From NCBI GenBank assembly GCA_903884655.1, contig CAISFO010000055.1, positions 1-64,000 of the forward strand: a stretch of 64,000 bases of DNA. The letters run 5' to 3'. Position 1 is the stretch's first letter; each line of letters begins with the position of its first letter. The notes under the pieces were generated by a model, which ran no database searches, was not told the origin of the DNA, and was given only the letters and a program-made list of their open reading frames with translations. The DNA comes from an uncultured Holophagaceae bacterium (GTDB taxonomy: Bacteria > Acidobacteriota > Holophagae > Holophagales > Holophagaceae). A program made the position numbers and the translations under genes. Shown in pieces: positions 14,468 through 22,682 of the stretch.

Positions 14468-16189
14468 TCAGACCAGCGCCAGCAACCCCACCAAATAGAA
14501 GCTGAAGTCCACACTCAGCTCGAAGCGGTTCTTCCCGGTGGTGAAGCGTTCGTGGTACAGCCAGAGGTACAGCATCGGGTAGGCCGCGCAAAGCACCAGC
14601 ACCAGCGCCACGGCAAGAGGATGGCCGTGGCTGCGGTTTTCGTAGGTCAGCCGCAGGGTTCCCGCCAACAGAGTGCCCAGCAGCACCGCCAGCACAACCT
14701 TGGTGCCCCGCTTGCCCAGCAGGATGGGAAGGGTCTCCTTGCCTACGATCTGATCGTTCTGCATGTCCCGGAATTCGTAGATCACCGTGCGCACAAAGGC
14801 CAGGACCCCCACGAGGAAGACTGCGGCAAAGGCCCGCAGGTCCCAGCTCCGACCGGTCTGCCACACGGGGGTGATGACCGCCACGGTCGCCAGAGCCAGG
14901 GACACCACCACATCCTTGGAACCGGGAATGCTCCGCAAACTCAACGCCCTCCCTCCCATCCGAAAGCGCCGCTTGTAGGCGGCGCCCACCAGGGAAGCCC
15001 CCGCCACAATGGCCAGCACCTTCGTGCCCAGGGTGGCGGCCAGGACCAGCGTCAGGGACAGCGCCGAGATGGCGCAGATCATCAGGATCCGGCGATTCCG
15101 CTCCAGGAATCTGGCCCGCGCCGGGCCCTTGGTGCCCAGACCCAGCGGATCGAGGAAGGGACTGAGCAGGTACATGGCCAGTACATAGGCCGCGGTCAGG
15201 ACCGGATAGCGCCACCCCATGGGCAGGCCCAGCCAGTGATGCACCCCCAGGGTCATGAGGCCCGCACCCAGGGCCATCAACAAAGAGCTACCGAAGGCAG
15301 CCTGGAGGAAGCTGCGCCAGCGGCTGGGACCGTCCCCCAGCTGCTCCAGCACGTCCACCACTTCATCCACCAGCCAGGTGGGAGTGGAGGCCCCCGCCAG
15401 CACACCAATGGTCTCCTTGCCGGTGAAGCCGCTGAGCTGCAGCTCGGCGGCTGTCTCCACGTACTGCACGGGTTTCCCGTAGTGATGGGCGAGCTCGGCC
15501 AGATGTTTGGTATTGCTGGAAGCCTTGCCGCCCACGACGATGACCGTGTCCACGGTGCGGGCCAACTCCCGGGCCTCGTCCTGGCGCATCCAGGTGTCCT
15601 CGCAGATGGTGTTCTCGAACACCGCGTCCCCTGCGCGGGTCCGGAGGTAGTCCGTGATGGCGTGGTAGTCCTTCACCGTGAAGGTCGTCTGGGCCACCAC
15701 CAGCACCTTGCGAAGCTGCCCGTCCGTGAGGGCCTCGGCTTCCGCCATGTTCGACACGATGATCGAGCCGCTGTCTGCGAAGCTGCAATGGGCCACGCTC
15801 TCGGCATGACCATGGCTGCCCAGGATGACGGTGAAGTAGCCCTTGGGACTCCACTTCTTGATCTTGTGATGCACCTTGGCCACTTCGGGACAGGTGGCGT
15901 TGACGATCTTCAGCTCGCCCCTCTGCTGGCGCTCCTTCAGTCCGCGCAGATCCTGGATGGGAATGCCATGGGCGCGGATGACCACCGTGCCGTTCTGCAC
16001 CGCTTCGGGCGTCTCGGCCACCGCCACCCCGCGCTTCCCAATGAGGTCCAGCGCCTGGGGATTGTGGATAAGCGGTCCCAGCGTCTGCACGGTGCGGCCG
16101 TCATTGCGCAGGGAGGCTTCCAGCACTGCGTCCATGGCGCGCTTCACACCCCAGCAGAACCCTGCGGTCTTGGCGACGATGACCTTCAT
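14468..16189 (-). CDS. ispH: IspH (HMBPP reductase) fused to a UbiA-like membrane domain
   Basis: 573 residues, about twice the length of IspH. Residues 1-285 are a complete IspH: cluster cysteines C12 (AGFCWGV), C100 (NATCPEVAKVH) and C196 (TICEDTW), substrate residues in HNPQ, IRAHGI, GSHGHAE and ASSNTKHLAE. It makes IPP and DMAPP in the last step of the MEP pathway. Residues about 295-573 are a multi-span membrane domain with two UbiA prenyltransferase hallmarks: RSIPGSKD (about 419-426) and the second Asp motif RDMQNDQIVGKETLP (474-488). The first motif NDxxDxxxD is degenerate (LSPFLDPLG). The fusion would tie IPP/DMAPP production to the membrane. Whether the UbiA-like part is catalytic is unclear. 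No frame break is seen at the junction. Confidence 0.9.
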   Translation of the reverse strand: MKVIVAKTAGFCWGVKRAMDAVLEASLRNDGRTVQTLGPLIHNPQALDLIGKRGVAVAETPEAVQNGTVVIRAHGIPIQDLRGLKERQQRGELKIVNATCPEVAKVHHKIKKWSPKGYFTVILGSHGHAESVAHCSFADSGSIIVSNMAEAEALTDGQLRKVLVVAQTTFTVKDYHAITDYLRTRAGDAVFENTICEDTWMRQDEARELARTVDTVIVVGGKASSNTKHLAELAHHYGKPVQYVETAAELQLSGFTGKETIGVLAGASTPTWLVDEVVDVLEQLGDGPSRWRSFLQAAFGSSLLMALGAGLMTLGVHHWLGLPMGWRYPVLTAAYVLAMYLLSPFLDPLGLGTKGPARARFLERNRRILMICAISALSLTLVLAATLGTKVLAIVAGASLVGAAYKRRFRMGGRALSLRSIPGSKDVVVSLALATVAVITPVWQTGRSWDLRAFAAVFLVGVLAFVRTVIYEFRDMQNDQIVGKETLPILLGKRGTKVVLAVLLGTLLAGTLRLTYENRSHGHPLAVALVLVLCAAYPMLYLWLYHERFTTGKNRFELSVDFSFYLVGLLALV

Positions 16190-16301
16190 GCGCTCCCCAC
16201 AATCCTGACCAGGTTGGTCAGGTTATTCATCATAGCGCTGAGGTGGTGAACGCGCACGGTGGGAGTGAGAACCAAGGAATTTGCCGGTAGACTCCCTAAC
16301 C

Positions 16302-16850
16302 ATGAGCGCCCCATCCTTTGCCGTCTTCACTGCCATCGGACCCGACCGCGTCGGGATCGTGGACGATCTGGCCGCCCTCGTGGCCGCCCGGGGCGGCAAC
16401 ATCGAAGAAAGCAAGATGGCCATACTGGGGGGCGAGTTCGCCGCCGTCATGCTGGTGGCCCTGGGGTCCGCCCAGCTGGACAGCCTGGCAGCCTCACTAC
16501 CGGCCCTGGAGCAATCCCTGGGGTTGCACCTGGAGCTCAAACAGACCTCCAAGCCGGAAGCCCTCCGTGCGGGCAGGCCTTATATCCTGGAGAGCGTCTC
16601 CCTGGACACCCCGGGAATTGTCCATTCCGTCACTGCCATCCTCAAGCAGCACCATATCAACATCGAGGAGCTCGAGACGATGACCCAGCCGGCGCCCTGG
16701 ACTGGGGCGCCCATGTTCAGGATGCGGGCCACCATCATCCTCGGGCCCCAGATCCAGGTGGCCCAGCTCAAGGCCGACCTGGTCCGCCTGGAGGCGGAAA
16801 AGGACCTGGACATCAGCCTGAAGCCCGCCTTGGCCGCTCCGCTGGAATAG
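16302..16850 (+). CDS. Tandem ACT-domain protein, GcvR-like
   Basis: 182 residues made of two ACT domains: residues about 4-80 (AIGPDRVGIVDDLAALVAARGGNIEESKM) and 92-175 (SLDTPGIVHSVTAILKQHHINIEELETM). This is the architecture of GcvR, the glycine-cleavage regulator, and of related amino-acid-sensing proteins. The ACT pairs probably bind an amino acid, likely glycine or serine. No gcv genes are nearby. The ATG at 16302 starts the first ACT strand; a TTG 7 codons upstream is less likely. It is divergent from ispH and 76 bp ahead of the MFS transporter, which could be cotranscribed. Confidence 0.82.
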   Translation: MSAPSFAVFTAIGPDRVGIVDDLAALVAARGGNIEESKMAILGGEFAAVMLVALGSAQLDSLAASLPALEQSLGLHLELKQTSKPEALRAGRPYILESVSLDTPGIVHSVTAILKQHHINIEELETMTQPAPWTGAPMFRMRATIILGPQIQVAQLKADLVRLEAEKDLDISLKPALAAPLE

Positions 16851-16926
16851 TGAGCCCGGTCCAGGTTGAAGCCGCCGGGAGAGGGTGCCGCGACGGCTCT
16901 CCCGCCGAACCCCAGATGGAGAACAA

Positions 16927-18477
16927 GTGAACGAACCAACCCCTCCGACCGCCTCGCCGCTGCGGGAAATCATCCAGCCCTTCATCGACCTGGCGCATGC
17001 CCCCAGGGCCCTCTGGGCGGTGAACCTGAACTACCTGCTGGAAGGCTTCGTCTACTTCGGGATGGTCATCTACCTGGCCATGTACTTCAATGAATACGTC
17101 GGCCTGGGGGACATCCAGGCGGGCTGGATGGTGGGCCTCCTCACCTCCGGGATCACCATCTCCATGCTGTTTTTTGGTGGCGTGGCCGACAAATGGGGTA
17201 TCCGGACCACCTTTCTCGTCTCCCTCGGGCTCATGCTCATCGGCCGGGTGGTGATGGCGGGCGCCCCCGGCCTGGGGCTGGCCTCGGGGGGACTCTGGAC
17301 ACCCCTGAACGCCGTCGCCGCCTCGGGCATTCTCCTGATCGTGCTGGGCTACGGGATGTACCAGCCCGTCGCCTACGCTGCGGTGCGGAAGATCACCACC
17401 CCGGCCACCGCGGGCATGGCCTACGCCATGCTTTACGCCGTCATGAACCTGGGCGGCTGGCTGCCCACGTTCATGTCACCCATCCGGGAAGGTTTCGGGA
17501 TCAAGGGCGCCTTCTGGTTCTACACCCTGGTCACCTTGGTGGGCATCGGTGTGCTGGCCGTCATGCTGAGCAAGCGCACCCTGACCAAGGCCATCGCCGA
17601 CGTCAAGGCCGCCGCCGGGGAAGCCACGGAAGAAGAAGCCAAGGCCGCCGAGGAGGCCCGGTTGCAGCGGGAGCTCGAGGACGCGGCCCGGCCGGTGCCG
17701 ATGCACCTCTGGATTTGCCTGGGCCTGCTGGCGGTTTGTCCCCTGTTCCTTCCCGGGCTGAAGCCCAAGCTGGTGCTCTTTGGTCTCGAAGCGGCTCTGG
17801 TGGCCGTGCTCTACTCTCTGCCCGCGGCAAGGCGCCAGTTTGTGACCGCCTGGCTGGCCAACCACCCGCTCTCGGACCTGAAGTTTTTCGCCTTCATCTT
17901 CCTGCTGGTTCCGGTGCAGACCCTGTTCGCCTACAACTGGCTGGTGCTCCCCCAGTACGTGAACCGCGCCTTCGCAGGGTCCTGGGTCGGCGCCCGGTTC
18001 GAGACCGCCACCAACCTGAACTCCCTCCTGATCTTCATCCTGTGCCCCCTGGTGGCGGCCGCCACGGCCCGGGCGAAGGTCTACAACATGATGATCTATG
18101 GCACGACCGTCATGGGCGCATCCGCCTTCCTGCTGGCCTTCGGCCCCACCATCTGGGGCCTCTTCTCGTTCGTCGTGGTGATGTCCGTCGGTGAGGCCAT
18201 GTGGCAGCCCCGCTTCCTGCAGTACGCGGCCGAAATCGCCCCCGAAGGACGGACTGGCGCCTACATGGGCGTGGCCCAGTTCCCCTGGTTCCTGACCAAG
18301 ATGCTGGTGCCCTTCTACTCCGGCGCCTCCCTGGCCAAGTGGTGCCCCATGCCAGGCCAGGGGGAGCTCCACACGGGCATGATGTGGCTGGTGTTCGGCC
18401 TGATCGCGATCTCCAGCCCGGTCTCCCTCCTGGTGGTCAAGGGCTGGCTCGGCAAGGATTTCAAGACTGCGGTCTGA
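16927..18477 (+). CDS. MFS transporter (POT-like layout), substrate unknown
   Basis: 516 residues with about 12-14 predicted membrane spans. The MFS loop 2-3 motif appears as GGVADKWGIRT (about residues 90-100). A charged cytoplasmic insert about residues 220-255 (KAAAGEATEEEAKAAEEA) sits between the halves, followed by two extra hydrophobic spans, which resembles peptide/nitrate-type POT transporters. The GTG at 16927 has GGAGAA upstream and starts the protein just before its first amphipathic helix. No POT ExxERFxYY motif is visible, so the peptide-transport label is not supported. It may be cotranscribed with the ACT-domain gene, hinting at amino-acid or peptide uptake, but that is weak. 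Confidence 0.75.
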   Translation: MNEPTPPTASPLREIIQPFIDLAHAPRALWAVNLNYLLEGFVYFGMVIYLAMYFNEYVGLGDIQAGWMVGLLTSGITISMLFFGGVADKWGIRTTFLVSLGLMLIGRVVMAGAPGLGLASGGLWTPLNAVAASGILLIVLGYGMYQPVAYAAVRKITTPATAGMAYAMLYAVMNLGGWLPTFMSPIREGFGIKGAFWFYTLVTLVGIGVLAVMLSKRTLTKAIADVKAAAGEATEEEAKAAEEARLQRELEDAARPVPMHLWICLGLLAVCPLFLPGLKPKLVLFGLEAALVAVLYSLPAARRQFVTAWLANHPLSDLKFFAFIFLLVPVQTLFAYNWLVLPQYVNRAFAGSWVGARFETATNLNSLLIFILCPLVAAATARAKVYNMMIYGTTVMGASAFLLAFGPTIWGLFSFVVVMSVGEAMWQPRFLQYAAEIAPEGRTGAYMGVAQFPWFLTKMLVPFYSGASLAKWCPMPGQGELHTGMMWLVFGLIAISSPVSLLVVKGWLGKDFKTAV

Positions 18478-18663
18478 GACCCTTCCAAGGACCCCCTCCT
18501 GATCTGAACCCGCAGGCTTCGGCCCCGAATCCAGGCGACGGGAGGTGGATGGCTTCAGGTCGTCGGGCATTCCCGGCCCTCGAACCGCCAACCGACCGTT
18601 TCTGAGTGTCTGCAAGTTCAAGCAATTCCTGCGAAAGCCGATGCAGGAATCAGCCGGGGCTCC

Positions 18664-20655
18664 ATGAAACTCAGCACCAAAGCCAGCCTGATCATCATCA
18701 CGGTCGTGGTGGGGCTGTTCATTCCCTTGAGTTCCATCGTGCTCCGTTTCCAGGAGGTGGCCCTCCGGAAGGCCACCTTCAACGCCGTCGACGGAGTCGT
18801 GAAGAGCTGGGCCCGGTCGGTGACTGCCTTCGTGGCGAACGCCCACCAGGATGTCAATACGCTTGCCGCCACCCTGTCCGTCGAGGACCTGCAGGCGAGG
18901 CGGCTCGACGCGATTGCCTCCCAGCTTCGGAAGGTCTACCAGAACCAGAATTTCGGAAACGGGATCTTCCTCCTGGATCCCCAGGGAAACATCCTGCTGG
19001 ATTACCCCTCCCATCCTGACTTGCAGGGGCGTTCCGTCGCCTTCCGGGAATATTTCATCCGCACCATGGCCGAAAAGAAGGGGGTGCTCAGCGCCCCCTA
19101 TGTGTCGGCAAGAACCGGAAGGCCCGTCCTGACCGTGACGGCTCCCCTGCGGGATCAGCAAGGGATCATCCAGGGGGTGGTGGCCTGTTCCTACGACCTT
19201 CTGGATCCCGGGGCCCTGGGCGGGCTGCGCCAGCAGAGGTTGGGCCGGTCAGGCTACCTCTACCTGTTCGACCGGTCCCGCATGATGATCCTGCATCCGG
19301 ATACTACCCGGATCCTGCAGCGGGACATTCCCCTGGGCGCGAACAGGATCCTGGACCGGGCCATCGAAGGGTTTGAAGGCCCAGGGGCCACGGTGAATTC
19401 CAGGGGCATCCCGATGCTGGTGAGCTACATGGGAATCAGTGGAACCCCCTGGATCCTGGGGGCCCAGATCCCCCAGGCGGAGGCCTTCGAATCCACCACG
19501 GACTCCCGTCGGCTCATGCTCCTGACCACGGCCATCAGCCTGCTGATCGTGCTGGTGGTCGGCGTGTTGACGGTCAGGCATTTCTCCAAACCCATCGCCC
19601 GCCTGCACGAGGCGGCCCGGGCCATCACCCGCGAACTGGAGGAGGGGAGCACCGGCAGGGAGGTCCTTCCTTTTCTCGATTCCATCCAGACGAAGGATGA
19701 GATCGGCACCCTCGCGCAGACCTTCCGGGAACTGGTGGAGCGTCAGCACGAGAGCCTGGGGCTGCTGAAGCAGGCGGCCACGGAATGGGAGCTGACCTTC
19801 GACTCGGTGCTCGCAGCCATCCTCTGCCTGGACGGCGAGGGGCGCATCCTGCGGATCAACCGCACCGCCTCCGACTGGTTCCGCCTGTCGCCGGAAGCTG
19901 CCCTCGGACAGGAAGCCAGGACCCTGGTCCTTGGAGCGGACGACTCGACCAGCTTCTGGCCCGTGGCCTCCCAGCTGGATGCCGAGCATTCCCGGACCTG
20001 GACGAGCAGCCTGCCGCACCAGGAGGGGACCTTCGAGATCCGGGCCTCTCCTGTGCTCCAGGACGGTGTGGCCAGCGGCATGATCCTCGTCTTCAGGGAT
20101 GTCACCGAACAGGTTCGGAAGGCCGATGACATCCGCAAACAGGCCTTCTTCGATGCCCTGACTGGACTGCCCAACCGGACCCTGCTGATGGATCGCCTGC
20201 AGCAGGCTCTGGCGGCGGGAGCCCGGTCCGGCCGTGCGGTGGGCGTTCTCTTCCTGGACCTGGACCACTTCAAGGAGGTCAACGACACCTGGGGCCACGA
20301 CGCGGGAGATCAGCTGTTGAAGGAAGCAGGGGCCCGCCTGAAGTCGCTGATCCGCAAGAACGACACGGCGGCCCGGCTGGGTGGCGATGAGTTCGTCATG
20401 GTCATTTCCGAAGTCAACGACTCCAGGGATGTCGAGCTGATCGCAGCCAAGGTTCTCGAAACCATTCGTGGAGTGTTCAGGCTCGAGGGCCAAGACCTCC
20501 AGGTGGGGACCAGCATCGGCATCGCCCTGGCTCCGAGGGATGGCGACGACGGGCCCACGCTGCTGAAGAACGCTGATGCCGCCATGTACCAGGCCAAGCG
20601 CGCGGGACGCTCCACCTACCGCCTGTTTTCGGATTTGCCCTTGGGAAGAACTTGA
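18664..20655 (+). CDS. Membrane diguanylate cyclase: dCache-HAMP-PAS-GGDEF
   Basis: 663 residues. Makes cyclic di-GMP from two GTP in response to a periplasmic signal. Order: TM1 (about 7-29), periplasmic double-cache domain (about 35-280), TM2 (about 283-305), HAMP, PAS (about 372-480), GGDEF (about 497-655). The active site is GGDEF at 573-577, and the inhibitory I-site RKND sits just ahead in the RxxD position, so the enzyme should be active and product-inhibited. The double cache resembles those binding amino or organic acids. It is a single gene, 186 bp after the MFS gene. Its last 40 bp overlap the 3' end of the convergent glycosidase gene. Confidence 0.92.
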   Translation: MKLSTKASLIIITVVVGLFIPLSSIVLRFQEVALRKATFNAVDGVVKSWARSVTAFVANAHQDVNTLAATLSVEDLQARRLDAIASQLRKVYQNQNFGNGIFLLDPQGNILLDYPSHPDLQGRSVAFREYFIRTMAEKKGVLSAPYVSARTGRPVLTVTAPLRDQQGIIQGVVACSYDLLDPGALGGLRQQRLGRSGYLYLFDRSRMMILHPDTTRILQRDIPLGANRILDRAIEGFEGPGATVNSRGIPMLVSYMGISGTPWILGAQIPQAEAFESTTDSRRLMLLTTAISLLIVLVVGVLTVRHFSKPIARLHEAARAITRELEEGSTGREVLPFLDSIQTKDEIGTLAQTFRELVERQHESLGLLKQAATEWELTFDSVLAAILCLDGEGRILRINRTASDWFRLSPEAALGQEARTLVLGADDSTSFWPVASQLDAEHSRTWTSSLPHQEGTFEIRASPVLQDGVASGMILVFRDVTEQVRKADDIRKQAFFDALTGLPNRTLLMDRLQQALAAGARSGRAVGVLFLDLDHFKEVNDTWGHDAGDQLLKEAGARLKSLIRKNDTAARLGGDEFVMVISEVNDSRDVELIAAKVLETIRGVFRLEGQDLQVGTSIGIALAPRDGDDGPTLLKNADAAMYQAKRAGRSTYRLFSDLPLGRT

Positions 20656-21896
20656 GCCATGCCTACGGTGGCAAGGCTGCCTCGGCGTTTCCGCTCGCAG
20701 ATGAGGTCGGTGTAGAACTCCAGCAGTTCCGGATCCGGGTGGGTCCAGGTCATCCACTGGCGGGCAGGGAGGCCACCATTCAGGGCATCAGAGGCCCTGT
20801 CCTGGGTCATGCCGGCTTCCGTCCCGTAGTAGATGATCGGCGGCTGCGCCTGCTGGAACTGGATCTCGGCGGCCTGCATGAGCCGCGTCCTGTCCCCCTT
20901 GGCCTCGAACAGGAACCGGTTGAGATCGTGGTTGTCCAGGAAGGAGGGCAGGCTCAAGCCAGGGGGAAACTGCCTGTAGTGCTCATCCAGCCTGGCCTGG
21001 AGCTGAGCAGTGCCGGGTTTCTGTCGCGCATGGGCGACCTGGGTCAGGAGGATCTCCTGGAACCCGAAATCCAGCAGGCCATCAAAGACCCCGGCATATT
21101 CCAGCTGGACCCGGTCAGCCACGGAGTGCCCCCGAACGGCTGCCTCGAAACATTGCCGCTTGCGGGGCATCCGGAGGGTCCTCAGATCTTTCCGTTGGAT
21201 CCCCATGAAAAGCGCTTCGCCCACCAGATAGGTCGTGGGCTTGTGCTGTTTCACCTCGGCCCTGAAGGTGTGCCAGAACTCCATCGAGGGTCCCAGGACA
21301 TGATCCAGACGGAATCCATCCACACCTAGGTCCAGCCAGCTCTTGGCGCAATCGATCATGTAGCGACGGGCGTCCGGATGATCCAGGTTCAGCTTGGGCA
21401 GCTCGGACACGTCCAGGAAACTCAAGTGGTCGCCGTGGCGGTCGAAGTAGAACCAATCGCGGTAGCGGCTGCGCTTGCTTCGCAGCGCCTCCTGGAAGAA
21501 GGGGTGCGTGCGGTGCAGATGGTTGGGCACCCAATCCAGCACGATGCGGATGTCCGGCTTGGCGGCCCGCAGGAGGGCCCGGAAGGACGCCATGCCACCA
21601 AACCGTTTCTCGACCCGCTGATAATCCGTGATGTGGTAGCCGTGGTAGCTGGCGGTGCATTGGATCGGCGATAACCAGAGGGCCGTGATGCCCAGGCTCC
21701 GCAGGTAATCCAGCCGCTCCACCACCCCGCGCAGGTTGCCGCCGCAGAAGCCCGGCAGGGACGGATCCCGCAGCGGTTCCTCCGCGCCGAATCGGCGGAA
21801 CCGGTCGACGAGGACCTGATAGAACACGGCCTCATGCCACCACGGACTTAGCCCGGGCCGGTTCTCCGCGGGGAAGGCTCGGGGCTCCAAGGTCAT
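20616..21896 (-). CDS. GH13 alpha-amylase-family glycosidase
   Basis: 426 residues, intracellular (no signal peptide). All four GH13 regions are visible: DWVPNH (region I), GFRLDHV with the nucleophile Asp (region II), VGEALF with the acid/base Glu (region III) and FLDNHD (region IV). The N-terminal YQVLVDRFRRFG and GGNLRGVVERLDYL match neopullulanase/cyclomaltodextrinase/oligo-1,6-type enzymes. It is short for the family: the C-terminal beta domain seems to be missing or minimal, and its end overlaps the diguanylate cyclase gene by 40 bp. It probably acts on glycogen- or maltodextrin-derived oligosaccharides. No glycogen genes are nearby. Confidence 0.87.
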   Translation of the reverse strand: MTLEPRAFPAENRPGLSPWWHEAVFYQVLVDRFRRFGAEEPLRDPSLPGFCGGNLRGVVERLDYLRSLGITALWLSPIQCTASYHGYHITDYQRVEKRFGGMASFRALLRAAKPDIRIVLDWVPNHLHRTHPFFQEALRSKRSRYRDWFYFDRHGDHLSFLDVSELPKLNLDHPDARRYMIDCAKSWLDLGVDGFRLDHVLGPSMEFWHTFRAEVKQHKPTTYLVGEALFMGIQRKDLRTLRMPRKRQCFEAAVRGHSVADRVQLEYAGVFDGLLDFGFQEILLTQVAHARQKPGTAQLQARLDEHYRQFPPGLSLPSFLDNHDLNRFLFEAKGDRTRLMQAAEIQFQQAQPPIIYYGTEAGMTQDRASDALNGGLPARQWMTWTHPDPELLEFYTDLICERKRRGSLATVGMAQVLPKGKSENRR

Positions 21897-21940
21897 GCCA
21901 AGAGGTTCCCACGGCGATTTCTGGGGCGTGCAAAGGATTT

Positions 21941-22474
21941 TCAGCTCTGGCCCGGCAAGGCGAGGTTGATCTGGGATTCCTGGATTTTCCGCAGGGCCTT
22001 GCGCTGGGTGGTCAGGAAGTTCAGGAGGTTCTTGTCGTCCAGGTCTCCCAGCTTCTCCAGATCCTCGAGGAACGTGCAGCGCCAGTGGAAGAAGTCCAGA
22101 CCCAGGCGGCAGGAACGGTCGAACCGGGCAGCTGGCTTGAGGACGGAATTGAGGACCGTCAGCAGGGTCAGGAAAAGGCTCAACAGGGGCACAGCATCCT
22201 TCAAGCCTTCCAGCTGAGGGCCTGCAGATTGGGCGTGGTGTGTCATCCCGACGGCAAAGGTGATGAGGGTGCTGATGACGGGAATGGACAGGAGCAGGAC
22301 GAACCCGATTCGCTTGTAGACCTTGACCTTCCGCAGGATCAGGTCGTGATCCGATTTGAAAGAAGCCGTGAGGTCGTTCAGGGCGGGGAGGTCCGCCTGG
22401 TAGCCTCGGCGCTCGAGAATGGATTTCACTTCCTGGCCGAAGGGCACTTGCTGGGGATCGGCTGATTCAGGCAT
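21941..22474 (-). CDS. Two-transmembrane protein, SLATT/DUF4231-like layout
   Basis: 177 residues. Two membrane spans close together (about 53-73 and 93-112), soluble helical N- and C-termini, and an Arg/Asp/His-containing segment after span 2 (KPAARFDRSCRLGLDFFHWR). The layout resembles SLATT or DUF4231 2-TM proteins, some of which are effectors paired with nucleotide-signal enzymes, but I cannot show homology and no partner enzyme is adjacent. A strong RBS (CGGAGGTAGCCC-ATG) supports the start at 22474. An inverted repeat lies 39-58 bp upstream. Confidence 0.6.
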   Translation of the reverse strand: MPESADPQQVPFGQEVKSILERRGYQADLPALNDLTASFKSDHDLILRKVKVYKRIGFVLLLSIPVISTLITFAVGMTHHAQSAGPQLEGLKDAVPLLSLFLTLLTVLNSVLKPAARFDRSCRLGLDFFHWRCTFLEDLEKLGDLDDKNLLNFLTTQRKALRKIQESQINLALPGQS

Positions 22475-22512
22475 GGGCTACCTCCGTGATCGGCAGCTCG
22501 AAGTCTATATGA

Positions 22513-22532
22513 TTCCATGGTTGGCTATGGAA
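22513..22532 (-). promoter_or_regulatory. Inverted repeat upstream of the 2-TM protein gene
   Basis: TTCCAT-N8-ATGGAA is a perfect 6-bp inverted repeat with an 8-bp spacer, close to an AT-rich stretch (CATATAGA on the minus strand) that could be the -10 region. Candidate operator; the regulator is unknown. Confidence 0.35.
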
Positions 22533-22682
22533 AATTTCGTTTCGAGTCCCACGCGCCCATGGCTGCCCGCATCCGGATTTCGCCAGGAATCCCGACAGTG
22601 GACCAGGGACAGACGGGCGCCACAAAGGAGGCCCCCACCTTCCGGCAGGGGCCGCGCTTGATTGAATTCATTCCAGGCTGGT

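Noticed and set aside
14411..16249. 612-codon plus-strand open frame over ispH
   Set aside because: Shadow of the ispH-UbiA-like gene; Gln/His/Gly-rich with no domain features or RBS.
16927..18477. Calling the MFS gene a proton-dependent peptide transporter
   Set aside because: Layout is POT-like, but the ExxERFxYY signature is absent.
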